A stretch of DNA of 64,000 nucleotides. Origin: Streptomyces griseochromogenes (GTDB lineage Bacteria; Actinomycetota; Actinomycetes; Streptomycetales; Streptomycetaceae). The DNA lies in contig NZ_CP016279.1 of assembly GCF_001542625.1 (NCBI RefSeq), positions 6,758,001 through 6,822,000 of the forward strand. Direction: 5' to 3'. Position 1 is the stretch's first letter; the number at the start of each line of letters is the position of its first letter. Made by a program: the position numbers and the translations under genes. Below are positions 26,119-34,083 of this stretch, in pieces. Under the pieces are notes generated by a model. It was not told where the DNA came from and did no database searches. It saw only the letters and a list, made by a program, of their open reading frames with translations.

Positions 26119-27399
26119 TCAGGGCGTCTCATTCTCACGGGCCGACGTCACCGGCGGCTTCGCGGGAAGGTCAGGGACGATCTCCAGCGAGACGAGCGAC
26201 CGGATCAGTCCCATGGTGCGGACGACTTCCTCTTCGTCCGCCCCGGACACGGTGGCGCCGAAGGGGATGTCGTCCTGCTGGCGGGTGACGCGGATGTGAT
26301 CGCCGGGCTGGTAGCCCACCAGGATGTCGCCGATGCCCGGATGCCCCTTCAGGGCCTCGATGCCGTGGATCGCCACCAGCGTGCCGGGCGCCTTTTCGTT
26401 GCGGATCGCCATGGCACCGTACCGGGCCCGGAACTCCAGGGGTTCGTCCATGATCGTGGGGCGGTCGCCCAGATAGCAGGTGAGGGCGTCGCGGTAGGCG
26501 CGTACCTTGCTGTACTGGGCCCACATGTGCACGGCGGGGCCGCCGGGGAGTCGTGAGCCGATCTCCATCAGGTACACGCCCTCCGGCGTGCACTTCACCT
26601 CGGTGTGACTGGGGCCGTGGACGATACCGAAGGCGTCGAGCACCTGCCGGACGTACGACTCGACCCGCCGGTAGTCCGGATGACTGTCGTCGATCTGCAC
26701 GTTGTCCCAGATCGGGAAGTCGTAGTCCCGTTCGTCCGGCTGCCGGTACTCCCACATGTCGATGATGCGGTGCTCACCGTGGCTGCTGAAGAAGTTGACC
26801 GAGAACTCCCGTCCGCGGACGTACTGTTCGACCAACCACTCGGTGATCGGCTGCTGGTACATGTCGTGCGTCTCCAGGACCGTCAGCGCGTCCAGCGCGG
26901 CGGCGTCCGAGAGCACGGTGACTCCTTGTGAACAGGATCCCATGGTCGGTTTGCTGATGACCGGAAAGCCGATGTCATGGGCGGCGGCTCTGATCTCCTC
27001 GAGCGTGTGCACGAGGCGGAACTCGGGTATGGACAGACCCGCCTCTCGGGCACGCGTCCGCATCGCCGCCTTGTTGCGCCTGGCCCAGGCGAGCGACGGG
27101 TCGTTGCCCGGCAGACCGAGCAGACGGGCGATCTGATCGGCCCGATGGATGCCCGCCTCCATCGCGGGGACGACAGCCCTGATGTCGAGCCCCAGTTGGA
27201 CGACCTGGCGCACCACGTCGTACGGATCCGAGAGGTGGAGCGAGAAGTCGTCGTCCTCGTCGTGGCCCGGGATGTCGGTGCTGAAACCAAGGGTGTAGAC
27301 GGAGGCGACGGCGAATCCCAGGTCGCGGGCGGCGGCTTTGTACCCGGCGCCGTTGCGCACCGGATCCACCAGCAGGACTGCGGGTAGGTCTTTCCTCAT
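26119..27399 (-). CDS. ATP-grasp ligase
   Basis: This is a 426-residue carboxylate-amine ligase. The N-terminal pre-ATP-grasp domain covers about 1-110. The ATP-binding lysine region PVISKPTMGSCSQGV follows, and the metal-binding segment HTEVKCTPEGVYLMEIGSRLPGG carries the two acidic residues, with EIGSR in place of the usual EINxR. The family activates a carboxylate as acyl phosphate and joins it to an amine. In this operon it could form the amide between a 7-carboxy-deazaguanine and an amine, or between two amino acids; TblF of tabtoxin biosynthesis is a functional parallel from memory. AGGAGG lies 8 bases before the ATG. Confidence 0.87.
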   Translation of the reverse strand: MRKDLPAVLLVDPVRNGAGYKAAARDLGFAVASVYTLGFSTDIPGHDEDDDFSLHLSDPYDVVRQVVQLGLDIRAVVPAMEAGIHRADQIARLLGLPGNDPSLAWARRNKAAMRTRAREAGLSIPEFRLVHTLEEIRAAAHDIGFPVISKPTMGSCSQGVTVLSDAAALDALTVLETHDMYQQPITEWLVEQYVRGREFSVNFFSSHGEHRIIDMWEYRQPDERDYDFPIWDNVQIDDSHPDYRRVESYVRQVLDAFGIVHGPSHTEVKCTPEGVYLMEIGSRLPGGPAVHMWAQYSKVRAYRDALTCYLGDRPTIMDEPLEFRARYGAMAIRNEKAPGTLVAIHGIEALKGHPGIGDILVGYQPGDHIRVTRQQDDIPFGATVSGADEEEVVRTMGLIRSLVSLEIVPDLPAKPPVTSARENETP

Positions 27400-27473
27400 G
27401 GCGATGCCTCCTGGAACGGAACACTGTGAGCAGTAGGGGACGGCGGGCCCGGGGACACCGCCGAGGCCGGGGG

Positions 27474-28307
27474 TCAGGCGGCGCTGCCGTGCCGGCGGAA
27501 GAGGTCGTCGAGCAGCAGCTTGTCGTGGCGCTCGCCCTCCTGGAGATGCTTGATCACCAGCAGGCAGGGGGCGCCGAACTCGCCACCGGGAAACCGGCGG
27601 GTGTGGGTCGACCCCACACACACCGACCAGTCGGGGGCTCGCCCGCGGGACAGTTCCTGCCCGGTCTCGGCGTCGAAGACCCGGGTGCTGGCCGTCAGCA
27701 GCACGCCGGCGCCGAGCTTCGCCCCCTGCCCGACCCGGGCGCCCTCGACGATCACCGAGCGGGACCCGATGAACGCCTCGTCCTCCACCACGACGGGCAC
27801 GGCACCGGCCGGTTCCAGTACGCCGCCGATGCCGACGCCGCCCGAGAGATGGACGTTGCTCCCGATCTGCGCGCAGGAGCCCACGGTCGCCCAGGTGTCG
27901 ACCAGCGTTCCCGAGCCGACGTAGGCCCCCACATTGACGAAGCCGGGCATGAGCACGGAGCCCGGGGCGAGGTGGCTGCCGTACCGGGCTATCGCGCCCG
28001 GCACGATCCGGACCCCGGGGAAGTCCCGCTTCAGCGGCAGGCGGTCGACGTACCGGAACGGACCCGCCTGCGCCTCCTGCAGGGGCATTACCTGGAACGC
28101 GAGCAGTATCGCCCTCCGCGCCCGCTCGTCCACCACGACCTCTCCGGTGGCCTTGCGGACGGCGGCGACCCGGGCGATGCCCCGGTCCAGCTGCTCCATC
28201 GCCTCGGAAACGTGACGTCGGGCCTCGTCATCGGCGGGAGAGAGGCCTGCGCGGCGCTCCCAGAGTTCGTCGATCATCGCGGAGATCGGGCTTGGGGTGA
28301 GGTCCAC
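27474..28307 (-). CDS. DapD-like tetrahydrodipicolinate N-succinyltransferase
   Basis: This is a 277-residue acyltransferase with a left-handed beta-helix. VRIVPGAIARYG, LMPGFVNVGAYVGSGTLVDTWATVGSCAQIG and HLSGGVGIGGVLEP are close to the E. coli-type enzyme rather than the longer, divergent DapD that actinobacteria use for lysine. It would succinylate (or acylate) tetrahydrodipicolinate. The GTG at 28307 is chosen because the protein then begins about where the E. coli enzyme does (ERRAGLSP aligns with its ERRAEITP). The ribosome site is poor and coupling to the aminotransferase stop 16 bases upstream is likely. A DapC-type aminotransferase and a decarboxylase precede it. It is presumably a pathway-specific copy. 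Confidence 0.87.
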   Translation of the reverse strand: MDLTPSPISAMIDELWERRAGLSPADDEARRHVSEAMEQLDRGIARVAAVRKATGEVVVDERARRAILLAFQVMPLQEAQAGPFRYVDRLPLKRDFPGVRIVPGAIARYGSHLAPGSVLMPGFVNVGAYVGSGTLVDTWATVGSCAQIGSNVHLSGGVGIGGVLEPAGAVPVVVEDEAFIGSRSVIVEGARVGQGAKLGAGVLLTASTRVFDAETGQELSRGRAPDWSVCVGSTHTRRFPGGEFGAPCLLVIKHLQEGERHDKLLLDDLFRRHGSAA

Positions 28308-28323
28308 GGCGTGCTGCGTCCAA

Positions 28324-29505
28324 TCATCGTGGCTGTACGAGTCCCGTAGGGTTCGCACAGGGCTTGGCTGCTGGTCGGTCCGAGGCGGTCCGCGGACCGA
28401 GGAGAAGTCGGTCGAGCAAGGCGAGCCGCGGTGCGAGGACGGCACGGTCGTGAACGGCGGCGATCCTGACATGGCCTCGGCCGGCCGGACCGTACGTCAC
28501 TCCGGGCGCCAGCACGATTCCGGTGCGGGCGGCGGCGGCACGGGCGAACGCCGTTCCATCGCCGCCTGGTGCGCTCGCCCAGACGAACAGTCCGCCTTCG
28601 GGCGCCGTACAGGAAACGCCGTTCGCGTTCAGCTCGTCGACCAGCTCGGTGACCCGCCCCGCGTTGCGTCGGCGCTGCGCGAGCGCGTGGTGATCGTCGG
28701 CGAAGAGCCGGGTTCCCGTCGCCTGCGAGACATCCGACGCCATCAGTCCGGCCGCCCGCCGACGAGGGACCAGCTGGGCCACCAGTCGGGGGTCACCGGC
28801 GTAGAAGCCCAGTCGCAGGCCAGGTCCGTTGGACCGCTTGGACACGCTGTGCACGGCCAGCACGCCGTCCAGGCCGTCGGACAGCGCCGTGCGCGGCTCG
28901 TCGCACCAGGTCGCTTCGGCATAGGCTTCGTCCGATACCACCGGCACGCCATGGGCCCGTCCCCAAGCGACGACAGGTGCCAGCGGCTCCACCACTCCGG
29001 TGGGATTGGCCGGAGTGTTGACCCACAGGAACAGCGCTCGGGCCACCACCTTCGGCGGCAGCAGATCCAATCGCATCCGGAACTCCGCGTCGACGGGGAC
29101 GCGGTGGGGGCGCAGCCCGGCAAGGCGGACGCCCAGCTCGTAGGGCGGATAGCCGAGGGAAGGGATCAGCACCGTGTCCCGGCGAGAGCCCTCGCGGGTC
29201 GCATCCGACGCATCGCGCAGGAAGAGCGGCAGGGTCGAGATGAACTCCTTGGAGCCCGCGCAGGCCGCCACGGAGTCGACCGGCACTGTCACCCCGTACC
29301 TGCGCTGCAGATAGCCCGCCGCCGCGGCCCGCAGCTCCTCGGTGCCCCTGCTGGGGGGATAGGCCGCGGACGTGGCGGTGCCCGCCCCGGGCTCGGCGGC
29401 CGGTGCCGGATCGGCCGGCACACCGAGCGACAGGTCCAACGGCCGGTGGCCGCTCTCCGCCGCGAGGGCCAGCAGGTCCTCGCGGCTCCCTCCGCCCTGG
29501 AGCAT
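28324..29505 (-). CDS. DapC-type class I/II aminotransferase
   Basis: This is a 393-residue PLP enzyme. NTPANPTG (163-170), SDEAY with D192 and the PLP lysine K223 in SVSKRSNGPG are all in place. The SKRSN signature is that of N-succinyl-diaminopimelate aminotransferases. With the DapD-like enzyme downstream it would convert an N-acyl-2-amino-6-oxopimelate, or a methylated version, to a diamino acid. Its ATG overlaps the decarboxylase stop (TGATG). The open frame runs on far upstream, but that part is antisense-free shadow of the decarboxylase gene in another frame. Confidence 0.87.
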   Translation of the reverse strand: MLQGGGSREDLLALAAESGHRPLDLSLGVPADPAPAAEPGAGTATSAAYPPSRGTEELRAAAAGYLQRRYGVTVPVDSVAACAGSKEFISTLPLFLRDASDATREGSRRDTVLIPSLGYPPYELGVRLAGLRPHRVPVDAEFRMRLDLLPPKVVARALFLWVNTPANPTGVVEPLAPVVAWGRAHGVPVVSDEAYAEATWCDEPRTALSDGLDGVLAVHSVSKRSNGPGLRLGFYAGDPRLVAQLVPRRRAAGLMASDVSQATGTRLFADDHHALAQRRRNAGRVTELVDELNANGVSCTAPEGGLFVWASAPGGDGTAFARAAAARTGIVLAPGVTYGPAGRGHVRIAAVHDRAVLAPRLALLDRLLLGPRTASDRPAAKPCANPTGLVQPR

Positions 29506-30794
29506 CACGACGCGCCGGCCGAGATGTCCTCGGGCGCCATGCGCAGCGGAGGAAAGTCGAGCGTGGCGAAATAGTCCCGCTCCTCCTCCGCCCGTCGGAT
29601 CCGCTCGACACTGCCGTTCGTACGCAGCAACAGCTCCTGCGGGCGCAGCCGCCCGTTGTAGTTGAAGCCCATCGACAGAGCGTGCGCGCCGGTGTCGTGG
29701 ATCACCACCAGGTCGCCCTCGGCGACCGCGGGCAGCTCCCGTCGTCTGGCGAACTTGTCGTTGTTCTCGCACAACGAGCCGACGACATCCACGACCTCGG
29801 TGGGACGGTCGCCTCCCTCGGGCACCGTGATGTGGTGGTACGCGCCGTACATGGCCGGACGCATCAGGGCGCTCATGCCGGCGTCGACGCCGACGTACTC
29901 GCGTGCCTTGCTCATCCGGTTCACCACCCGGGTGACCAGGACACCGTGCGGACCGGTGACAAAGCGGCCGCTCTCGAACAGGACGCGGGGGCGTCGCACG
30001 CCGTGCTGCCGTTCCCAGCGCTCCAGCCGCTCGGTTATGGAGCTGCCCAGTCCGGCGAGGTCGAAGCGCCGCTGGTCCGGCTCGTAGGGGATGCCCAGCC
30101 CGCCGCCGAGGTTGATGAACTCGACGGTGATGCCGAGCTCGGCACGCAGCCGTTCCGCCTGCTCCAACAGCAGGTCCACCGTCCGCAGGAAGGGCTCCGT
30201 GGACAGGAAACCCGAGCCGAGCATCATGTGCAGGCCGAAGGAGGTCACGCCGCGGCGCTGCGCTCGGGCGCAGACGTCCACCAGCTGGGTCACCGGAATG
30301 CCGAACTTGGCCGACTCCACGTCGCCGAGATACGACTCGCCCGTGTCGACGGCCTTGCTCGGCTGCACCCTGAAGCACAGGGTGTCGGGCACCTGACCGA
30401 GGTCCTCCAGCTTGCCGAAGACCGCGACGTCGTCGATGTTGATCAGCGCCCCCAGCTTCAGCGCCGCCAGGAGCTCGTCGCTGCTGGTGTTGTTCGAGGT
30501 GAAGCAGATGTCGTGCCCCACGGCCCCCGCCTGAGCGGCGAGAGTGAGCTCGGGCACGGAGCTGCAGTCGAAGCCCAGCCCCCGGCCGGCGAGGATCTTC
30601 AGCATCCGTGGATTGGGCAGCCCCTTGACCGCGAAGTACTCCCGGTACGGAGTGCGGGCGAACGCCTCGTCGAAAGCCGTGCAGGTCTCGTGAATGCCCT
30701 GCTCGTCGTAGATGTGGAACGGGGTTCCGAAGCACCGCGCGGCCGCATGCAGTACTGGTTGAAGTCGCCGCTCGAAAGCCTGACTTGCCGGCAT
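29505..30794 (-). CDS. Diaminopimelate-decarboxylase-like PLP enzyme (LysA/TabA type)
   Basis: This is a 429-residue fold-type III decarboxylase. PLP lysine K57 lies in YFAVKGLPNP, the glycine loop is NLGGGLGIPYEP, and the active-site CE dyad contributed by the partner subunit is SLCENNDKF. It would decarboxylate diaminopimelate or a modified version of it. Presence beside DapD- and DapC-like enzymes marks a branch from the lysine pathway rather than housekeeping lysine synthesis, since DapE and DapF are missing here. GAAAGG precedes the ATG, 23 bases after the methyltransferase stop. Confidence 0.88.
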   Translation of the reverse strand: MPASQAFERRLQPVLHAAARCFGTPFHIYDEQGIHETCTAFDEAFARTPYREYFAVKGLPNPRMLKILAGRGLGFDCSSVPELTLAAQAGAVGHDICFTSNNTSSDELLAALKLGALINIDDVAVFGKLEDLGQVPDTLCFRVQPSKAVDTGESYLGDVESAKFGIPVTQLVDVCARAQRRGVTSFGLHMMLGSGFLSTEPFLRTVDLLLEQAERLRAELGITVEFINLGGGLGIPYEPDQRRFDLAGLGSSITERLERWERQHGVRRPRVLFESGRFVTGPHGVLVTRVVNRMSKAREYVGVDAGMSALMRPAMYGAYHHITVPEGGDRPTEVVDVVGSLCENNDKFARRRELPAVAEGDLVVIHDTGAHALSMGFNYNGRLRPQELLLRTNGSVERIRRAEEERDYFATLDFPPLRMAPEDISAGAS

Positions 30795-30817
30795 GGTCGC
30801 CTTTCTTCAGTCGGTGG

Positions 30818-31501
30818 TCAGAACGCGACGTTCGCTGTGATCACGGCGCGGCTGCGCTTGCCGGACAGCGGGCGTTCGTAGTCGAAGACCTGGACCTCGG
30901 CATCCGAAAAGCCCGCGGCCAGCGCCTGGTCACGCATGTACTCGCCGGAGAGCCAGGAGAAGCCGGGCACCCCGGGCGCGGCCTGAACCGCTTCGGCGTT
31001 CACCGGGCTGTCGTTGGAGACGAGGAAGGTGCCCCGGCCACCGTGATCGGCCAGCCAGGAGTGGATCCGCTCGAACACCGCCGACAGGCCCGCGCTTTCG
31101 GTGTAGAGGTGCCCCAGCAGCCCGTCCGCGTAGACGACCGGCCAAGTGCCTTCCGGCGACCATGTCATGACGTCCGCGCAGAGCCCTTCCATACCCTTCG
31201 CCACGGCGATGTCGACCGCTTCCTGCACGGCGTCGACGGCCAGGACGCGATACCCGGCCTGCACGATGCCCTGCTCGACCGCGGCGTTGCCGCTGCCGAG
31301 GCTCAGCAGACGGTCCGTCTCGGCGTCCTTCATCGCGCGCACCAGCTTGTCGTGCATCCATGCGCGGTACCTGGTCGAGTAGGTCGAAGGAGTGACGGAG
31401 TCCCCGCGGGCCTCGCCCCGTTCCCAGGTCTGGAAGAGGGTCTGCCCGCCGGTGCCGCGATCGAGGTAGAACTCGCGCAGCCCGTTTATCTCTGCGTTCA
31501 C
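30818..31501 (-). CDS. SAM-dependent methyltransferase of the deazaguanine operon
   Basis: This is a 227-residue class I methyltransferase with motif I LLSLGSGNA (65-73) and an acidic residue after the second strand (VLAVDAVQEAVD). The remainder is compact, with no extra domain. The GTG start has GAAAGGGA upstream. From memory, tabtoxin's beta-lactam carbonyl carbon comes from the methionine methyl group and its cluster includes a small methyltransferase-like protein, TblA. This gene, next to LysA-, DapC- and DapD-like genes, could do an equivalent C-methylation. Methylation of the deazaguanine or of a carboxylate is also possible. Confidence 0.8.
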   Translation of the reverse strand: MNAEINGLREFYLDRGTGGQTLFQTWERGEARGDSVTPSTYSTRYRAWMHDKLVRAMKDAETDRLLSLGSGNAAVEQGIVQAGYRVLAVDAVQEAVDIAVAKGMEGLCADVMTWSPEGTWPVVYADGLLGHLYTESAGLSAVFERIHSWLADHGGRGTFLVSNDSPVNAEAVQAAPGVPGFSWLSGEYMRDQALAAGFSDAEVQVFDYERPLSGKRSRAVITANVAF

Positions 31502-31570
31502 TGATGTCCCTTTCGTGGATATTTCCGCTGTGCCCGCCGCCGGTCGTGAAACCGACGGCCGGCGACACTG

Positions 31571-32188
31571 TCAGTGCGAGGCGGAGCCACCGGAGTTCTG
31601 GGCGAGCATCAGCAGCTGTGTGCGTTCGGGGCCGTCCTGTGCGAAAGCACCCCGGAACGCGGCCGAGGTCATCAGGGCCGGCGTACGAATACCGCGCATC
31701 GTCATGCACAGGTGCTCACCGCGTCCGATGACGGCCACGTCCTCGGAACCCGTGATCTGCGAGATCTCGTCGGCCACGTCCGACACCAGACGCTCCTGCA
31801 CCTGGAGCCGATGCGCGTGCTTGTGCGCGATGCGCGCGAACTTGGACAGCCCGAGCAGGTTCTTGTCACTGCGGTAGGCAATCGTCAGGTTGCAGTTGAA
31901 CGGGAGGAGATGGTGTTCACAGAGCGACCAGACCAGCATTCCGGAGACATAGACCAGCTGGTTGTCGCTGATGCTGTCGAAGAGGGTCTCCGTCTTTCCC
32001 GCCTCGTACCCGATGAACTCCCGCCACCACTTCGCGTAGCGACGCGGGGTGTCGGCCAGTCCTTCACGGTCCGGGTCCTCGCCGATCTCGATGAGCAGCT
32101 GACGGGCGAGGCCTTCGAGCGGATCGGGAGTTCCCTCTGGGCGGTCGAGCAGGCGGGGGGCCTGCTCGGGCTCCAACGTCACAGCCAT
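31571..32188 (-). CDS. folE: GTP cyclohydrolase I
   Basis: This is a 205-residue FolE that opens GTP to 7,8-dihydroneopterin triphosphate, the first step towards 7-deazaguanine. The zinc motif is CEHHLLPF (C90) and the second zinc cysteine is in GEHLCMTMRG. The catalytic core AHKHAHRLQVQERLV is intact. The ATG at 32188 is chosen for GAGGAG seven bases upstream; a second ATG two codons earlier overlaps the queE stop. Its place after queC, queD and queE indicates a pathway-specific copy supplying precursor. Confidence 0.9.
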   Translation of the reverse strand: MAVTLEPEQAPRLLDRPEGTPDPLEGLARQLLIEIGEDPDREGLADTPRRYAKWWREFIGYEAGKTETLFDSISDNQLVYVSGMLVWSLCEHHLLPFNCNLTIAYRSDKNLLGLSKFARIAHKHAHRLQVQERLVSDVADEISQITGSEDVAVIGRGEHLCMTMRGIRTPALMTSAAFRGAFAQDGPERTQLLMLAQNSGGSASH

Positions 32189-32190
32189 TC

Positions 32191-32946
32191 TCATACTCCT
32201 CGCTGGTCGCCCCAGGCGAGTACGTGCAGCCGGGTGGTCAGATTCCACCCTCGCCGCACCACCTCGTCCGCAAGCGCCTGTAGGTTGTCGGTAACGTCCT
32301 GCTGGACTTTTCCTTCTGGCATGATCCAGACCGGCTCGAGGCCGAACCGCTCCTGAAGCCGGCCCACCTCGGTCAGATCGTCAGACGTCTTGCAGACGAA
32401 CTTGAATGCCACGTCCGGAGTGTTCTGAAGCCTTTTCAGCGCGGTCGGGCTGATACGGCGGTGCTCCGGATCACCGGAGTGGGCCAGCTTGGGTGAAACG
32501 TTGAAGCGCACGCCCAGCCCGACCAGTTCGTCGGAAGGGGCGACGGTGCCGTTCGTCTCGATCTCGATCGACACACCCCGGTCCCGCAACCCGCGCACCA
32601 CCGGAACAAGCCGGTTCTGCTGGTTCAGGGGTTCACCGCCGCTGATGACGATCAACGGCACCGTCATGGCGAGCAATTCATCGAGCACGTCTTCGGCCAT
32701 GCGCAGCCGCAGTTCCGTACGGGGATCGAAGGCCCGGCCCGTATCGCTGACGCCCTGCCAGTCCCAGGTGTAGGGCGTGTCGCACCACCTGCACGACAAG
32801 TTGCAGCCGCCGAGGCGCAGGAAGGCGCACCGCCGTCCGGCCGACGGGCCCTCACCCTGCACGGTGGGCCCGAAGATCTCATTCACCACGAGCCGGGTCG
32901 AGGCGATGTCGTCCCGCAACTCGGCGATGTCCGCCGTGACCTTCAC
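32191..32946 (-). CDS. queE: 7-carboxy-7-deazaguanine synthase
   Basis: This is a 251-residue radical-SAM enzyme that contracts 6-carboxy-tetrahydropterin to 7-carboxy-7-deazaguanine. The cluster cysteines are C48, C52 and C55 in CNLSCRWC, which keeps the classical CxxxCxxC spacing. IFGPTVQGEG near residue 24 and VISGGEPLNQ are family hallmarks. The GTG overlaps the queD stop (GTGA), giving translational coupling. The stop overlaps the folE start region. Confidence 0.93.
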   Translation of the reverse strand: MKVTADIAELRDDIASTRLVVNEIFGPTVQGEGPSAGRRCAFLRLGGCNLSCRWCDTPYTWDWQGVSDTGRAFDPRTELRLRMAEDVLDELLAMTVPLIVISGGEPLNQQNRLVPVVRGLRDRGVSIEIETNGTVAPSDELVGLGVRFNVSPKLAHSGDPEHRRISPTALKRLQNTPDVAFKFVCKTSDDLTEVGRLQERFGLEPVWIMPEGKVQQDVTDNLQALADEVVRRGWNLTTRLHVLAWGDQRGV

Positions 32947-33308
32947 GGACGGTACTCCGCCCAGGTCTTCGGGGTCTCGGAAACCCGGACCGCGCTGATC
33001 TCACTGAAGCGCTCGGACCACAATTCGTAGATCCACATCGCCAGGTTCTCCGCCGACGGATTCCTGCCGCTGATCACGTCATTGAGATGACGGTGGTCGA
33101 GTTCCGAGTCCAACCACTTCTTGAAGTCCGCCAGATCACCGTAGTCGCGCACGAAGCCGGCTCGTGTCAGGTCGTCACGCGACTGCACGGAGAGTTCCAA
33201 TTGAACGGTGTAGTTGTGACCGTGAAGGCGGGCGCACTGGTGGTCGTCGGGCAGGTGGTCAAGTCGGTGGCTGGCAGAGAACTGGAAGTCCTTGGTGATA
33301 CGCAGCAT
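32943..33308 (-). CDS. queD: 6-carboxy-tetrahydropterin synthase
   Basis: This is a 121-residue PTPS-fold enzyme. Zinc ligands H14, H29 and H31 and catalytic C25 are present in SASHRL and CARLHGHNY. It makes 6-carboxytetrahydropterin from dihydroneopterin triphosphate. It starts five bases after the queC stop and its stop overlaps the queE GTG. Confidence 0.93.
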   Translation of the reverse strand: MLRITKDFQFSASHRLDHLPDDHQCARLHGHNYTVQLELSVQSRDDLTRAGFVRDYGDLADFKKWLDSELDHRHLNDVISGRNPSAENLAMWIYELWSERFSEISAVRVSETPKTWAEYRP

Positions 33309-33312
33309 TCAT

Positions 33313-33981
33313 TCAGTCCCTTGCATATTCGGTGGGGTCCATCACTTCCGCTTTGGCGAAAGCGGTCCGGCGGTCGTAGCAGGTGGCGCAGGTGCCACAC
33401 TGCTTATCGCCTCCTCGGAAGCAGCTCCACGTCTCCTGCCAGCGCACTCCGAGGGATTCCCCGAGACGGATGACGTCGGCCTTCTGCATATCGATCAGGG
33501 GAGCCACCACGGACAGGCCGGCCGGCGCGAGTTCCGCGGTGGCCACTCGTTCCATGGTGTTGAAGGCCAGGAGAAACTCCCTGGTGCAGTCGCCGGTCTG
33601 GGCGTCACCGGCTATGGAGCCGATGGCGACCTGATCCGCCTGCTCGGCGACCGCCACGGCGAAGGCGATGGACAGCAAAATGGCATTTCGGTTGGGAACC
33701 ACGAACTCCCGTCCGCGGATGGCGGGGTCGTAGTCCGGCACGGCGACCTTGTCGTCGGTCAGCGAATTCCCGGGCAGCAGACCACCCACCTGCCGAATGT
33801 CGATCACGCGGAACGATGCCCCGAGTCCCTCCGCGATGATCCGGGCGAACTCGTGCTCGCGCCGGTGCCGCTGCCCGTAGTCGATGGCCAGCAGCCGGAG
33901 TTCGTGGCCCTCGCGACTCAATTGGTGGGCCACGACGGTCGACTCCACGCCGCCGGAAAACAGCACAACCGTCTTGGGCAT
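33313..33981 (-). CDS. queC: 7-cyano-7-deazaguanine (preQ0) synthase
   Basis: This is a 222-residue PP-loop ATPase. The loop is SGGVEST (9-15), with glutamate where many QueC proteins have aspartate. Zinc cysteines C187, C195, C198 and C201 lie near the C-terminus. It adenylates 7-carboxy-7-deazaguanine and converts it through the amide (ADG) to preQ0. The ATG is the first start of the 13-gene operon. An AGGAA site is about eight bases upstream, and the transcript leader is probably about 70 bases. Confidence 0.92.
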   Translation of the reverse strand: MPKTVVLFSGGVESTVVAHQLSREGHELRLLAIDYGQRHRREHEFARIIAEGLGASFRVIDIRQVGGLLPGNSLTDDKVAVPDYDPAIRGREFVVPNRNAILLSIAFAVAVAEQADQVAIGSIAGDAQTGDCTREFLLAFNTMERVATAELAPAGLSVVAPLIDMQKADVIRLGESLGVRWQETWSCFRGGDKQCGTCATCYDRRTAFAKAEVMDPTEYARD

Positions 33982-34056
33982 CTCTTGTTCCTGAGGTCGC
34001 TTCGTCAACCGGGTGCTCGGCAGACCCGGTCCTTGCCTCCAAGAGACTTCCACCGC

Positions 34057-34083
34057 TCGATATATGGCGGATCTGTCGATCGA
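34057..34083 (-). promoter_or_regulatory. Probable promoter region of the deazaguanine operon
   Basis: This is the only AT-rich patch upstream of queC. On the minus strand it reads TATATC (34059-34064) with TCGA copies on both sides (TCGATCGA at 34076-34083 and TCGA at 34057-34060). Repeated TCGA-like heptamers are typical of SARP targets, but the spacing here (about 23 bases) is not exactly the usual 11 or 22. Start-site assignment is tentative. Confidence 0.35.

Noticed and set aside
28324..30735. Single 800-codon protein merging aminotransferase with upstream sequence
   Set aside because: The upstream half is an off-frame reading of the decarboxylase gene. The aminotransferase has its own ATG overlapping the decarboxylase stop.
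20897..33981. Assignment of the operon as a true tabtoxin cluster
   Set aside because: No beta-lactam synthetase (asparagine-synthetase-like) gene is present, and preQ0 genes are not part of tabtoxin synthesis. Only a partial parallel is claimed.
31571..33981. Housekeeping queuosine or folate genes
   Set aside because: No QueF, tRNA transglycosylase or folate genes lie nearby, and the four genes are in one direction with a biosynthetic operon.
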